Shown piece after piece: positions 35,498-43,643 of a stretch of 64,000 bases of DNA (the first letter of the stretch is position 1; every line of letters starts with the position of its first letter). The notes below the pieces were generated by a model. It worked only from the letters and a program-made list of their open reading frames with translations, was not told where the DNA came from and did no database searches. Both the position numbers and the translations under genes were made by a program. The stretch comes from Desulfolutivibrio sulfoxidireducens. GTDB taxonomy: Bacteria; Desulfobacterota; Desulfovibrionia; Desulfovibrionales; Desulfovibrionaceae. The stretch covers positions 62,001 to 126,000 of the forward strand of contig NZ_CP045508.1 in the NCBI RefSeq assembly GCF_013376475.1, given 5' to 3'.

Positions 35498-36531
35498 AGG
35501 GGAACGCGACGGAAAAAGGCAGCATCCTGGTGGTTGACGACGAGCCGATCATCACCGCCCAACTCGAGGACATGCTGGGGGCCATGGGATATCATGTGCT
35601 GGAATCGGCCGGGGCTGGCGAGGAGGCCGTGGATTTCGCCTCGCGCCTGCATCCGGACCTGGTGCTCATGGACATCGTCATGCCCGGCCGCATGGACGGC
35701 ATCGCGGCCTGCGACCGCATCCAGCGGGAGTTCAACATCCCGGTGGTCCTTCTGACGGCGTTCGGCGACGACGAACACATCGCCCGGGCCAAGGCCGCCC
35801 ATCCCTACGGATACATCCTAAAGCCCTACCAGAACTGCCAGATCAAGGCCTCCGTGGAAATCGCCCTGGAAAAAAAACGCATGGAGCGGGCACTGGAAAA
35901 GACCCTCGCCGCGTTTCGAGCCAAGGCCGAGGACTCGGAGCTGCGGCTGCGGGAGGCGCATCATCGCATCAAAAATCATCTGAACGTGGTGGCCGGTCTT
36001 TTGGGGTTGCAGTCGGAGGTGACCTCCGACGCGGCCTGCCGCGATCTTCTGGAGATGTCGCGGCATCGCGTCCTGGCCGTGGCCCACATCCACGAACGCT
36101 TAAGCGGCGCGGACCGCGACCGGCGCCTGGACTGCCGGGAATATCTGTGCGCCCTGGTGGAACGCATGGTCCGGGTCCTGACGTATGGGCGCCGCCGCCC
36201 CAGGCTGGTCCTGGAGATTGAAAACATCGTCCTCGACTCCTGGGCCCTGGCCCCACTGGGGCTCATCGCCAACGAACTCTTGTCCAATACCGTCAAGCAC
36301 GCCTTTCCCGGTGACAGGGAGGGCGAGATCCGGGTATCCTTGCGCGCCCGGGACAGCCGGGCCGAGCTCGTGGTGAGCGACAATGGCGTGGGGCTTCCCC
36401 AGGCGGCGGACGCCGGGTCCGACAGTCTCGGCCTGGAACTGGTGCGCGGCCTGGCGGCCCAACTCGACGGCGGCCTGACCCTCGAGCGCGGCGAACCGGG
36501 GACGCGGGCCACGGTCTTTTTTCCCTTGTGA
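35494..36531 (+). CDS. Receiver-HisKA_2 sensor kinase (second of pair)
   Basis: A 345-residue soluble protein of the same design as its neighbour. The receiver (ILVVDDEPIITAQLEDMLGA, acceptor in VLMDIVMPGRMDG, KPYQ loop) is of the type found in RpfG/PdtaR-like proteins. The phosphohistidine is in LREAHHRIKNHLNVVAGLL near residue 155 and the ATPase N-box in LIANELLSNTVKHAFP. It shares only family-level similarity with the upstream protein, so this is an old pair. Translation is coupled by the ATGA overlap. The 197-base gap after it holds small inverted repeats (36536-36577) and the atp promoter. Confidence 0.88.
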   Translation: MKGNATEKGSILVVDDEPIITAQLEDMLGAMGYHVLESAGAGEEAVDFASRLHPDLVLMDIVMPGRMDGIAACDRIQREFNIPVVLLTAFGDDEHIARAKAAHPYGYILKPYQNCQIKASVEIALEKKRMERALEKTLAAFRAKAEDSELRLREAHHRIKNHLNVVAGLLGLQSEVTSDAACRDLLEMSRHRVLAVAHIHERLSGADRDRRLDCREYLCALVERMVRVLTYGRRRPRLVLEIENIVLDSWALAPLGLIANELLSNTVKHAFPGDREGEIRVSLRARDSRAELVVSDNGVGLPQAADAGSDSLGLELVRGLAAQLDGGLTLERGEPGTRATVFFPL

Positions 36532-36613
36532 CCGGCCGTGGCTGCCGCATGCCACGGGCAAGCCTCCTGGGGCTTTTCACGGCGGCAACAGCGTGATAAA
36601 ACGCCAAACACCG

Positions 36614-36642
36614 TTGACTTTCCCGATTTGGGCGTGTTAGGC
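36614..36642 (+). promoter_or_regulatory. Possible sigma70 promoter of atpZIBE
   Basis: TTGACT (36614-36619) is followed after 17 bases by a weak -10 (TTAGGC, 36637-36642). A possible Rex site starts 10 bases further on, at about the expected transcription start. Confidence 0.3.
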
Positions 36643-36651
36643 CTTCCCGAC

Positions 36652-36669
36652 TTGTGAAGTCTTGCACGA
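36652..36669 (+). promoter_or_regulatory. Possible Rex operator upstream of atpZ
   Basis: TTGTGAAG-TC-TTGCACGA resembles the Rex consensus TTGTGAAA-NN-TTTCACAA with three mismatches. Its place just downstream of the candidate promoter fits repression by blocking. Rex-box regulation of energy genes is known in Desulfovibrio; this site itself is inferred. Confidence 0.35.
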
Positions 36670-36728
36670 ACTCCGTCGCGTGCGGCGGCCCAAAGCCGAC
36701 GGGACAAGCAGGGCACGGAGGCGGGGCG

Positions 36729-37001
36729 GTGCTGGACAAATTTCTCAAGTCACCGATATTCAAGGATAAAAAGACGTGGGACGCCGTAGGAAACGCCTCG
36801 GTCATCGGCCTGCATCTTGTTTCGGGCGTCCTTGTCGGGCTGGCCATCGGGTATTGGTTGGATGTGTGGTTTGGCACCAAGCCGTGGCTGCTGTTGCTTT
36901 TTTTGGTGTTCGGCATCATCGCGGGATTTCGCAACGTTTACCTGGAAGCCAAAAAATTCCAGGAAGAGTCGAATAAGACGAACCATGACGGCCAAGAGTA
37001 A
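36729..37001 (+). CDS. atpZ: AtpZ/AtpI family ATP synthase accessory protein
   Basis: A 90-residue protein with two membrane helices (ASVIGLHLVSGVLVGLAIGY and PWLLLLFLVFGIIAGFRNV) and the hairpin motif WLDVWFGTKP between them, typical of AtpZ. Relatives help c-ring assembly or Mg2+/Ca2+ handling of the F0 operon. The GTG at 36729 has GGAGG seven bases upstream; the longer in-frame ATG at 36654 lies inside the putative Rex operator. It overlaps atpI by 17 bases. Confidence 0.85.
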   Translation: MLDKFLKSPIFKDKKTWDAVGNASVIGLHLVSGVLVGLAIGYWLDVWFGTKPWLLLLFLVFGIIAGFRNVYLEAKKFQEESNKTNHDGQE

Positions 37002-37446
37002 GGCGTTGATTTTTCCCTTGGACCGGATGCTTTTCCGGAAGGGATTCGTGGACGCGGACATCCGGATGCTGGTGCGCAACCAGATCCTTTTGGCCGCGTT
37101 TTCCTCGGCCTTCTGTCTTGTGGTGTTGGGACTGTCGGCCTGGGCCTGGTCGTATTGCGCGGGAGCGGTTCTGGTCACCGTGAACTTCTGGTTCCTGGCC
37201 GAATTCGGCCGCCGGGTCGCCTCGTCCCGTGACAAGGCCAAGGCCGTCGTTTCCACGCTTTTTCGGTTTTATCTGCGGCTCGGACTGACCGGGGTCGCCC
37301 TGTATGCGCTTCTGGTATGGGCCGGAGCCCGTCCCGTGGCGCTTTTGGCCGGGGTTTCGATCATCGTCGTCAATTTTCTGTGCTGGGGCGCCGCAAGGGT
37401 CGCGGCCTCCGCAACGCGGGAAGCGCCAAATGGAAAGGAGGCATAA
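36985..37446 (+). CDS. atpI: ATP synthase subunit I (AtpI)
   Basis: A 153-residue membrane protein with four helices (residues about 26-46, 51-71, 88-108 and 111-131) and short charged loops, placed between atpZ and atpB. AtpI proteins act as chaperones for c-ring assembly. The sequence is not strongly conserved, so the call rests on topology and position. The ATG at 36985 overlaps atpZ. Confidence 0.75.
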   Translation: MTAKSKALIFPLDRMLFRKGFVDADIRMLVRNQILLAAFSSAFCLVVLGLSAWAWSYCAGAVLVTVNFWFLAEFGRRVASSRDKAKAVVSTLFRFYLRLGLTGVALYALLVWAGARPVALLAGVSIIVVNFLCWGAARVAASATREAPNGKEA

Positions 37447-37449
37447 GCT

Positions 37450-38139
37450 ATGGCTGGTGGTGGACTTCCGCATCCCCTGTTGATCGCCGAGGAGGGTTTC
37501 CGCGCGGTGGGTCTGAACGTCCCGGGCAACGTGGTCGAGGCCTGGGTGGTCATGACCATCATGATCGTGCTCGGCCTCCTGGCCACCCGCAAGCTGTCCA
37601 TGGTCCCCGGGGGAATGCAGAATTTCTTCGAGTTTTTGGTCGGCGGCCTGGAAAGTTTCGTGGTCGCCAACATCGGCGAAAAAGGACGCAAGGTCTTTGC
37701 GTTTCTGTGCGGCCTGTTCGTCTTCATCCTCATCGGCAACCTTCTGGGCTTCGTGCCCGGTTTCGATGCCCCCACGGCCAACATCAACACCAACGCGGCC
37801 ATGGCCATCACCGTGTTCCTGTTCTACAACTTCTGGGGCCTGAAGCTGTGGGGTCCCGGATACATCAAACATTTTCTTGGACCGTTCTGGTGGCTCGTGC
37901 CGCTCATGCTCCCGGTGGAACTGATCTCCCACCTGGCCCGGCCCCTGTCGCTTACCCTGCGTCTTTTCGGCAACGTGCGCGGCGGTGAAATCATCCTGGT
38001 GCTGCTTTTCATCCTGGCCCCGGTGATTTCCACCATCCCCATGTTCTTCATGTTCATCCTGGCCAAGACCATCCAGGCCTTCGTGTTCTTCATGCTGTCC
38101 ATGATCTATCTCAAGGGATCGCTGGAACACGCGCATTAA
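37450..38139 (+). CDS. atpB: ATP synthase F0 subunit a
   Basis: A 229-residue polytopic subunit forming the ion half-channels. The essential arginine lies in [20 protein letters not shown] near residue 170, and [20 protein letters not shown] closes the protein. An early helix ([21 protein letters not shown]) and the GFVPGF loop are typical. It begins 3 bases after the atpI stop. F1 genes and subunit b are not in the window. Confidence 0.95.
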   Translation: MAGGGLPHPLLIAEEGFRAVGLNVPGNVVEAWVVMTIMIVLGLLATRKLSMVPGGMQNFFEFLVGGLESFVVANIGEKGRKVFAFLCGLFVFILIGNLLGFVPGFDAPTANINTNAAMAITVFLFYNFWGLKLWGPGYIKHFLGPFWWLVPLMLPVELISHLARPLSLTLRLFGNVRGGEIILVLLFILAPVISTIPMFFMFILAKTIQAFVFFMLSMIYLKGSLEHAH

Positions 38140-38200
38140 ATCGGGGGAAATGGTCCTTGCGACCAATAACATCAACGTATTCCGTAACGGAGGATGCACC

Positions 38201-38521
38201 ATGCGCAAAGCTCTGATGACCGCCCTGAACACCGCGGCCCTTCTCGCCCTGGCCAGCGTGGCCTTCGCCGCCGGCGATCCCGCCGTCATCGCCACCATCT
38301 CCTGGGCCACCGCCCTGGCGCAGGCCATTGCCGCCGCCTTCTGCGGCCTGGGCATGGGCCTGGCCATCAAGGCCGCCTGCGAAGGAACCGCCCGCAACCC
38401 CGAGGCCAGCGGCAAGATCACCGTGACCTTGATTCTGGGCCTGGCCTTCCTCGAGTCCCTGGCCATTTACGGCTTGGTCATCAACTTGATCCTGCTGTTC
38501 GCCAACCCCTACATGGGCTAG
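38201..38521 (+). CDS. atpE: ATP synthase F0 subunit c
   Basis: A 106-residue proteolipid. Unusually for subunit c, it starts with a signal-like segment ([22 protein letters not shown]), as in other Desulfovibrio. The hairpin has loop ARNPEASG and the ion-binding glutamate in [14 protein letters not shown] near residue 90. Residues after the Glu (Ser, and Tyr four later) resemble Na+-binding rings, but the helix-1 glutamine of Na+ types is Met here (GLGMGL), so proton use is more likely. GGAGG lies eight bases before the ATG. A strong terminator follows. Confidence 0.94.
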   Translation: MRKALMTALNTAALLALASVAFAAGDPAVIATISWATALAQAIAAAFCGLGMGLAIKAACEGTARNPEASGKITVTLILGLAFLESLAIYGLVINLILLFANPYMG

Positions 38522-38540
38522 GCTTCCGCCGTCCTGGAAA

Positions 38541-38570
38541 GGGAGGCCGGAGCGCCGGCCTCCCTTTTTT
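38541..38570 (+). terminator. Intrinsic terminator of atpZIBE
   Basis: A perfect 10-base-pair stem (GGGAGGCCGG at 38541-38550, CCGGCCTCCC at 38555-38564), AGCG loop and six T make a textbook terminator 20 bases after atpE. It separates the F0 genes from rex. Confidence 0.9.
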
Positions 38571-38581
38571 AAAGACGGACT

Positions 38582-38599
38582 TTGTTAAAAGTTTCACAT
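38582..38599 (+). promoter_or_regulatory. Rex operator upstream of rex
   Basis: TTGTTAAA-AG-TTTCACAT differs from the Rex consensus TTGTGAAA-NN-TTTCACAA at one base in each half. It overlaps a possible -10 (CATAAA, 38597-38602) and lies 22 bases before the chosen GTG start, which indicates autorepression. Confidence 0.6.
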
Positions 38600-38620
38600 A
38601 AAAGCCTTTTTTTGAACACA

Positions 38621-39274
38621 GTGAAAAGCGACCACATCCCTAGAGCGACGATCAAGCGCCTGGCCATGTACGTCCAGGTGCTTGAATCCTTCAAGCGGGA
38701 AGGGACCCAGGTGGTGTCCTCCGAGCTTTTGGCCAGGACCTGCAATGTCAATCCCTCACAGATACGCAAGGATCTGGCCTATTTCGGCGAGTTCGGGGTG
38801 CGCGGGGTGGGCTACCACGTCCAGGATCTGATCACCGCCATCAAGCGCTCCCTGGGCGTGGACCGCATGTGGAAGTGCGCCCTGGTGGGCGTGGGCAACC
38901 TGGGCAACGCGCTTTTGCGGCATCGGGAATTCAAGTACCGGGGGTTCGACATCGTGGCCGCCTTCGACTGCGATCCCTTCAAGATCGGCGAGGAGGTCAT
39001 GGGCCTGGAGGTGGTCTGTACCCGGCGGCTCAAGGATACGGCCAAGGAACTGGGCATCGAGATCGGGCTCATCACCACGCCTCCGGACCGGGCTCAGCGG
39101 GCCGCCAACTTTCTGGTCGAGGCCGGCATGCGGGGCATCATCAACTTCGCCCCGGCCCGGATCACCGTCCCTGCCGACGTCAACGTGGAATACGTGGATT
39201 TCTTTCATCACCTCTATGCCGTGTCCTTCTCCATCACCCTGGATCAGCGTTCCAAGGCCCAAGACGCCGACTGA
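38621..39274 (+). CDS. rex: Redox-sensing transcriptional repressor Rex
   Basis: A 217-residue repressor that leaves DNA when NADH binds. The winged-helix part (IPRATIKRLAMYVQVLESFK, then SSELLARTCNVNPSQIRKDL) is followed by GEFGVRGVGYHV and a Rossmann domain with VGVGNLGNALL near residue 92. The GTG at 38621 gives the MKSDHIPRAT start seen in Desulfovibrio; the open frame back to 38582 would begin inside the Rex operator. In D. vulgaris Rex represses sulfate adenylyltransferase. The position beside the F0 genes is typical of the group. Confidence 0.95.
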   Translation: MKSDHIPRATIKRLAMYVQVLESFKREGTQVVSSELLARTCNVNPSQIRKDLAYFGEFGVRGVGYHVQDLITAIKRSLGVDRMWKCALVGVGNLGNALLRHREFKYRGFDIVAAFDCDPFKIGEEVMGLEVVCTRRLKDTAKELGIEIGLITTPPDRAQRAANFLVEAGMRGIINFAPARITVPADVNVEYVDFFHHLYAVSFSITLDQRSKAQDAD

Positions 39275-39373
39275 TCCGCCCGTCCCGGCCCGCCGTCCGA
39301 CCGTCTACCAAACCGGCTCGTTTTGCGGTATCCTCCGGCCTCGCCGTTGTTCCCGCGAGTTCAGGAGGTCGCC

Positions 39374-40195
39374 ATGTCACGCCCCGCTTTGCAGGCCGGG
39401 CACAGGCCGGTCATCGGTCTTTTGACGGATTTCGGATTGTCCGACCCCTACGTGGGTCAGCTCAAGGCCGTCCTGGCCAGCCTGGCGCCGGACGCGGCCA
39501 TCGTGGACATCACCCACGGCGTCCCCCCCCACAACATCCTGGCCGGGGCCTTTTTCCTGGACGCCAGCCTGCCCTGGATGCCGCCCGGGGCCGTGGTCGC
39601 GGCCGTGATCGATCCCGGCGTGGGCACGGCCAGGCGTGTGGTCTGCATCGAAGCCGACGATCGGCTGGTCCTGGCCCCGGACAACGGGCTGGCCTCGCTG
39701 GTGCTGAGCAGGGGGAGGATCGACGCGGCATGGGTTTGCGCAGTGCCCGAGGCGGCCAGCGCCACCTTCCACGGACGCGACGTGTTTGTTCCCCTGGCCG
39801 CCGCATTGGCCGGCGGCCAACACCCAAACACCCTGGGCTCCCCGATCGATCCGGGGACCCTGGCGGTCTTGCCGGGGATCGCCCCCCGACATGGGCAAGG
39901 CGTGATTTCGGCCGTGGTCCTGCACGCCGACCGTTTCGGCAACATCATCCTCAGCCTGGACATCGAGCGCTGGAGGGACATCCTCGATGCCGCGCCGCGC
40001 CTTGGGTTGTGTTCGCCAGTGCGTCGGACCGTGCGCCGGGTGTCCGCCTACGCCGGGCTGGCCCCGGGCGAGGTGGGCCTGGTGGCCGGGAGCCAGGGCT
40101 ATTTCGAATTGGCCATGAACCGCATCAGCGCCGCGGAGACCCTGGGACTGGCCTCTGGCGACGAGATCGCGTTTTCCCTGGACAGGGAGGAGTAG
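39374..40195 (+). CDS. SAM hydroxide adenosyltransferase (SAM hydrolase, DUF62)
   Basis: A 273-residue enzyme that splits S-adenosylmethionine with water into adenosine and methionine; relatives include the fluorinase family. The first domain shows IGLLTDFGLSDPYVGQLKAV and DITHGVPPHNILAGAFFL, the DPGVGTARR loop and LVLAPDNGLAS; the second a DRFGNIILS motif. The Asp-Arg-His water-activating set of hydrolases appears present (D in TDFG, R in ARR, H in ITHG). AGGAGG lies six bases before the ATG. A cobS-like fragment starts 3 bases after the stop. Confidence 0.88.
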   Translation: MSRPALQAGHRPVIGLLTDFGLSDPYVGQLKAVLASLAPDAAIVDITHGVPPHNILAGAFFLDASLPWMPPGAVVAAVIDPGVGTARRVVCIEADDRLVLAPDNGLASLVLSRGRIDAAWVCAVPEAASATFHGRDVFVPLAAALAGGQHPNTLGSPIDPGTLAVLPGIAPRHGQGVISAVVLHADRFGNIILSLDIERWRDILDAAPRLGLCSPVRRTVRRVSAYAGLAPGEVGLVAGSQGYFELAMNRISAAETLGLASGDEIAFSLDREE

Positions 40196-40198
40196 GGC

Positions 40199-40309
40199 GT
40201 GCCGGTTCTTCGGGGTTTCTTCGCGGCCATGGGCTTTCTGACCCGGTTCGGTCCATCGAGGAAGGTTTTCACTGGGGGTTTCGGGGCCTCGATCAACGTG
40301 GAGGCGTGA
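40199..40309 (+). pseudogene. Tandem duplicate of the cobS 5' end (36-codon open frame)
   Basis: A GTG start opens a frame whose first 19 codons (MPVLRGFFAAMGFLTRFGP) repeat the start of cobS (MPVFRGFLVAVGFLTRFGP) at about 82% base identity, with 20 identical bases in the second half. The following 17 codons are unrelated and end in TGA, 3 bases before the cobS ATG. Both copies are in the same frame, 114 bases apart. It may be a relic of a duplication or of a second cobS, or a translated leader. Confidence 0.7.
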
Positions 40310-40312
40310 GGC

Positions 40313-41044
40313 ATGCCGGTTTTCCGGGGATTTCTTGTGGCTGTGGGCTTTCTGACCCGGTTCGGACCAGCCGGGGTCTGGCGCGGCGAGGATGTTGCGG
40401 CGGCGGTGGCCTGGTTCCCGGTGGTGGGACTGGTTTTGGGGGCTGTGCTGGCCGGGCCTGTGGCTTTGGGTCTTTTCGCGGGTGAGCCGTGGATTGCGGC
40501 CTGGCTGGTGGTCCTTGGCGATCTGGCGGCCACCCGGGGGCTTCACGCCGACGGGGTGGCCGACGTGGCCGACGCCTGGGGGAGCATGGCCAGGGGGGAG
40601 CGGTTTTTCGAGATTTTGAAGGACAGCCGGGTGGGGGCCTTCGGGGTCATGGGCCTTTTCGTCGTCCTGGCGGGAAAGCTGATCCTTTTTTCAGCCCTGT
40701 TCGCCCGGGGCCAGGCCGGGGGGGTGGCGTTCTGCTTCGTTGCCGGCCGGGCCTGCGCCGTATGGCTCATGGGGCTCGGCGGCCATCTGGCCCGGCCGGG
40801 GCTTGGGGCGCTTTTCGCGCCCGGCGCGGGGGCTCGGACCCGGGCAGTGGTATTGGCCGTGACCGTGATTCTCGGGGCGTTTCTGGCTCCGTTGCGCGGG
40901 GTCGCGGCCGGATGCCTGCTCGGGGCGGGCGTCGTGGCCATGCTGTATGGCCTGGCCAGGGACCGGGGCGGGCTTAACGGGGATTTCCTGGGCGCGGCCG
41001 TGGTCGGGGGCGAGATCGCGGCCTGCCTGGGGATGTTCGTGTGA
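40313..41044 (+). CDS. cobS: Adenosylcobinamide-GDP ribazoletransferase
   Basis: A 243-residue integral membrane enzyme that joins adenosylcobinamide-GDP with alpha-ribazole in B12 synthesis. The signature is at the start (GFLTRFGPAGVW) and in TRGLHADGVADVADAWGS near residue 72, with at least five hydrophobic helices. Other cob genes are not in the window, and no cobalamin riboswitch was seen upstream. It is preceded by a partial copy of its own first codons. Confidence 0.92.
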   Translation: MPVFRGFLVAVGFLTRFGPAGVWRGEDVAAAVAWFPVVGLVLGAVLAGPVALGLFAGEPWIAAWLVVLGDLAATRGLHADGVADVADAWGSMARGERFFEILKDSRVGAFGVMGLFVVLAGKLILFSALFARGQAGGVAFCFVAGRACAVWLMGLGGHLARPGLGALFAPGAGARTRAVVLAVTVILGAFLAPLRGVAAGCLLGAGVVAMLYGLARDRGGLNGDFLGAAVVGGEIAACLGMFV

Positions 41045-41240
41045 GAGCGGGGCTGGACAGAGCGATCCCCTTGTGTTTCACGTGTGCTGGAAGAAAGCGA
41101 ACTGTGCGTGACGGCAAGAAATGATGCACTGGGAACGGTTCAGGTGATTACGAAACTGTGCCTCGTCGTTCTGGATCATCGCAAGAAATCAATACTGCTG
41201 CACACTAAACTTCATCCACATTAAACACACCATATGAGCT

Positions 41241-43385
41241 ATGACCATTTCAATAATATCCGAGACATCGCGAGGCGCGAAAAACATACAGTCGGAACAA
41301 GATTACATCAAAAAAGGAAATGCGTTCCTGAAACAGGGATTATATAACGAAAGTGAGTATTGCTTTCAACAGGCCATCAAGCTTTTCCCGGAAAGCCCAT
41401 TGGCCAAAGAAAGATATGCTTATGCAGCATTACGAAAATTGAATTTAAAAGAGGCCCATGCACGGTATCTCAATTTAAAGGCCGATCACCCCGACAACCC
41501 GTCCGGATATATCGGCCTGGGGAATGTCCTGCTCAGACAAGGCGACATTCATGAAGCGGAGGATGTCTTCAAGGAGGCCGTCGACCTCTTTCCCGAGAAC
41601 CCAATCGCTTCCGAGCGGTACGCGAATTGTGCGTTGCGGCTGTTGAAATTGGAGGATGCATACAGCCGATATATAGCGCATCTCAGGAAACATCCAGATA
41701 ATGCAAATGGATACATTGGGTTTGGTGGTGTTTTGCTCAAATATTCCCTTTTTGGTGAGGCCGAGGGAGTATATGAAACCGGACGTGTCCGTTTTCCAGA
41801 AAATCAGGCCATCCTTGAAAGGTATGCAAACGTGGCGCTGCAACTGGGAAACCTCGACGACGCCTATCACCGGTACGCGGAGTTTCGAGACAAATACCCC
41901 CAGAATCCTATAGGATATATTGGGATTGGGAACGTCTTGCTCAAGCATTCCCTCTTTGAGGAAGCCGAGGAGACATTCAAGGCGTCTCTCGCCTTATTTC
42001 CAGAGAATCAGGTCATTCTGGAAAGGATCGCCAATGTTGCAGTGCGATTATCCCACCTTGAAGAAGCGAGAACACGGTACCTTGCATTGCAGGAATATCA
42101 CCCAGAACATCAGTCTGGGTACATCGGATTGGGAAATGTTTTGATTAAAATGAACCTCCTTGATGAAGCTGAGCGGATTTTCGGGGAGGCATTAAAAATT
42201 TTTCCTGATAGCCATAAGATACTTGAAGAATTCGCACTCGTCGCGTTACGGAAATTAAAATTCGATCAGGCGCATTTACGCTATGAACATTTGAGAGATA
42301 CGCATCCAAATAGTCCTTCAGGGTTGGTCGGTCTTGGTAATGTCTTTCTGAAAATGAACAAATTGGAAAGGTCCGAGGAGATTTTCAGAGAGGCTAATCG
42401 TATTTTTCCCAACAACAAGATTGTCCTCAAGGCGATTCTTTTTGCGTGCTATTTTAGTATGAAATCAAATATGCACGCGATGCATTCATCGTTTAGTTCG
42501 CTAGCGATGACATCCTATGCGCAGCTTAAATCTGAATACCCTGAAGAGTTTTCATCTGTTGACTACAAGGCAAAGTATGCATCTGTTTACGCCGCGAAGG
42601 TTCTTTCTTGTGCTGAAAAGGGAATTATGTTTAGGCAGGAAATAGATTGCCAAGAAGAAAAGTTGAAGAAGATAGCTATATTAGGAGATTCGCATGTTTT
42701 CTATATGTTTGACAATCGTCACGCTTTTACCGCACGTGGGTTTACACCAAATGTTCTTCCTATTCCAGGAGCGAGCGTCGCTGGGTTAGGAAAACTTCAT
42801 TCAACGATGCAGCTTTATCCAAAAATACAGCATTACATTTGCATATCGAAAACTGAATATGTAGTTTTGAAATTCGGCCAGGTTGACGTTGATTTTATAT
42901 ACTACTACAAAAAATTTGTATTAAAACGCCATTCACTTGATTTTGAAAAATACGCAGAAGCCCTCACGGACAAATATGTTGAAATCGCTCACAATATAAG
43001 CAAACTTGCTAAAGTTTTAACCTGCAGCGTTAACCTTCCAAGCCTTTTTTGCAGAAAACAACTTGCAATCAGAGGGGTCTCGGTGATCACTGAAGGAGGA
43101 ATACTTACGCATAATTCAATGCTGTCATATAAGAAATTGGAGGCGTTACTGCCTTCGATACAATATCGTACAAAAATGACATTGTCGTTTAACGAACTTT
43201 TAAAGAAAAAATGTCAAGACAAACAAGTTGCATTCTTGGATACGACCTCTTTATTTTTAGATAAACAAACAGGAATATTAAATATTGCAAACCAGAAGGA
43301 CAATGATCACCATTATGTGCTTACGGAACGAGAAAAAGAACGGGTTATAGATCTAACAGTAAACGAGATTTTAAAATATGAATAA
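41241..43385 (+). CDS. Six-repeat TPR protein with C-terminal SGNH-hydrolase-like domain (AT-rich)
   Basis: A 714-residue protein. Residues about 15-420 hold six repeats of about 68 residues, each a TPR pair (consensus start GYIGLGNVLLK, then EAE..F..A...FP and AN.ALRL..LE.A..RY). Residues about 475-714 have an SGNH-like core: block I is AILGDSHVFYMF (S484) and DNDHHYVLT near 689 could supply Asp/His. The domain is preceded by no signal. Base composition drops to about 40% G+C, lowest in the 3' half, against about 67% around it, which suggests transfer. The 196-base leader shows no clear promoter. Possible role: acyl or glycan modification scaffold; not proven. Confidence 0.7.
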   Translation: MTISIISETSRGAKNIQSEQDYIKKGNAFLKQGLYNESEYCFQQAIKLFPESPLAKERYAYAALRKLNLKEAHARYLNLKADHPDNPSGYIGLGNVLLRQGDIHEAEDVFKEAVDLFPENPIASERYANCALRLLKLEDAYSRYIAHLRKHPDNANGYIGFGGVLLKYSLFGEAEGVYETGRVRFPENQAILERYANVALQLGNLDDAYHRYAEFRDKYPQNPIGYIGIGNVLLKHSLFEEAEETFKASLALFPENQVILERIANVAVRLSHLEEARTRYLALQEYHPEHQSGYIGLGNVLIKMNLLDEAERIFGEALKIFPDSHKILEEFALVALRKLKFDQAHLRYEHLRDTHPNSPSGLVGLGNVFLKMNKLERSEEIFREANRIFPNNKIVLKAILFACYFSMKSNMHAMHSSFSSLAMTSYAQLKSEYPEEFSSVDYKAKYASVYAAKVLSCAEKGIMFRQEIDCQEEKLKKIAILGDSHVFYMFDNRHAFTARGFTPNVLPIPGASVAGLGKLHSTMQLYPKIQHYICISKTEYVVLKFGQVDVDFIYYYKKFVLKRHSLDFEKYAEALTDKYVEIAHNISKLAKVLTCSVNLPSLFCRKQLAIRGVSVITEGGILTHNSMLSYKKLEALLPSIQYRTKMTLSFNELLKKKCQDKQVAFLDTTSLFLDKQTGILNIANQKDNDHHYVLTEREKERVIDLTVNEILKYE

Positions 43386-43545
43386 GAAAATAATGCCAGC
43401 AGGTGGCGAAAAAAGAATTCCTGTGAACGCAAAGCGATGAACTGAAAAGAAAGGTTCGTCAAAACAAAGAAAATGGATGTTGCTCAACGAGTCACATCCA
43501 TGCCGCGCCGAATGAAAAAGGGTCAAGCCCGCTCACGTATTTCCG

Positions 43546-43575
43546 TGAAAAAACAGTAAAGGCATCTGCCTTTAC
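43546..43575 (-). terminator. Intrinsic terminator after eipA-like gene
   Basis: On the minus strand GTAAAGGC pairs with GCCTTTAC (43568-43575 and 43556-43563, loop of four) and is followed by TGTTTTTTC. It lies about 70 bases past the eipA-like stop. The rest of 43386-43643 has no gene and is the transition from the AT-rich island back to normal composition. Confidence 0.7.
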
Positions 43576-43643
43576 GCGCTTCTCTTCCGGCGGTACCTTT
43601 TGGAGCGGGTTTTCCCTCTTCGTTTTCAAAAGATGCCGCGGCA

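Noticed and set aside
38582-38620. N-terminal extension of Rex from the TTG at 38582
   Set aside because: The stretch is the Rex operator and promoter region; homologues begin at the codon corresponding to GTG 38621.
40196-40312. Cobalamin riboswitch before cobS
   Set aside because: No B12-box (GCCACTG-like) sequence is present; the stretch is a copy of the cobS start instead.
43386-43555. Small gene in the AT-rich gap after the TPR-SGNH gene
   Set aside because: No open frame with a ribosome binding site and plausible codon use was seen.
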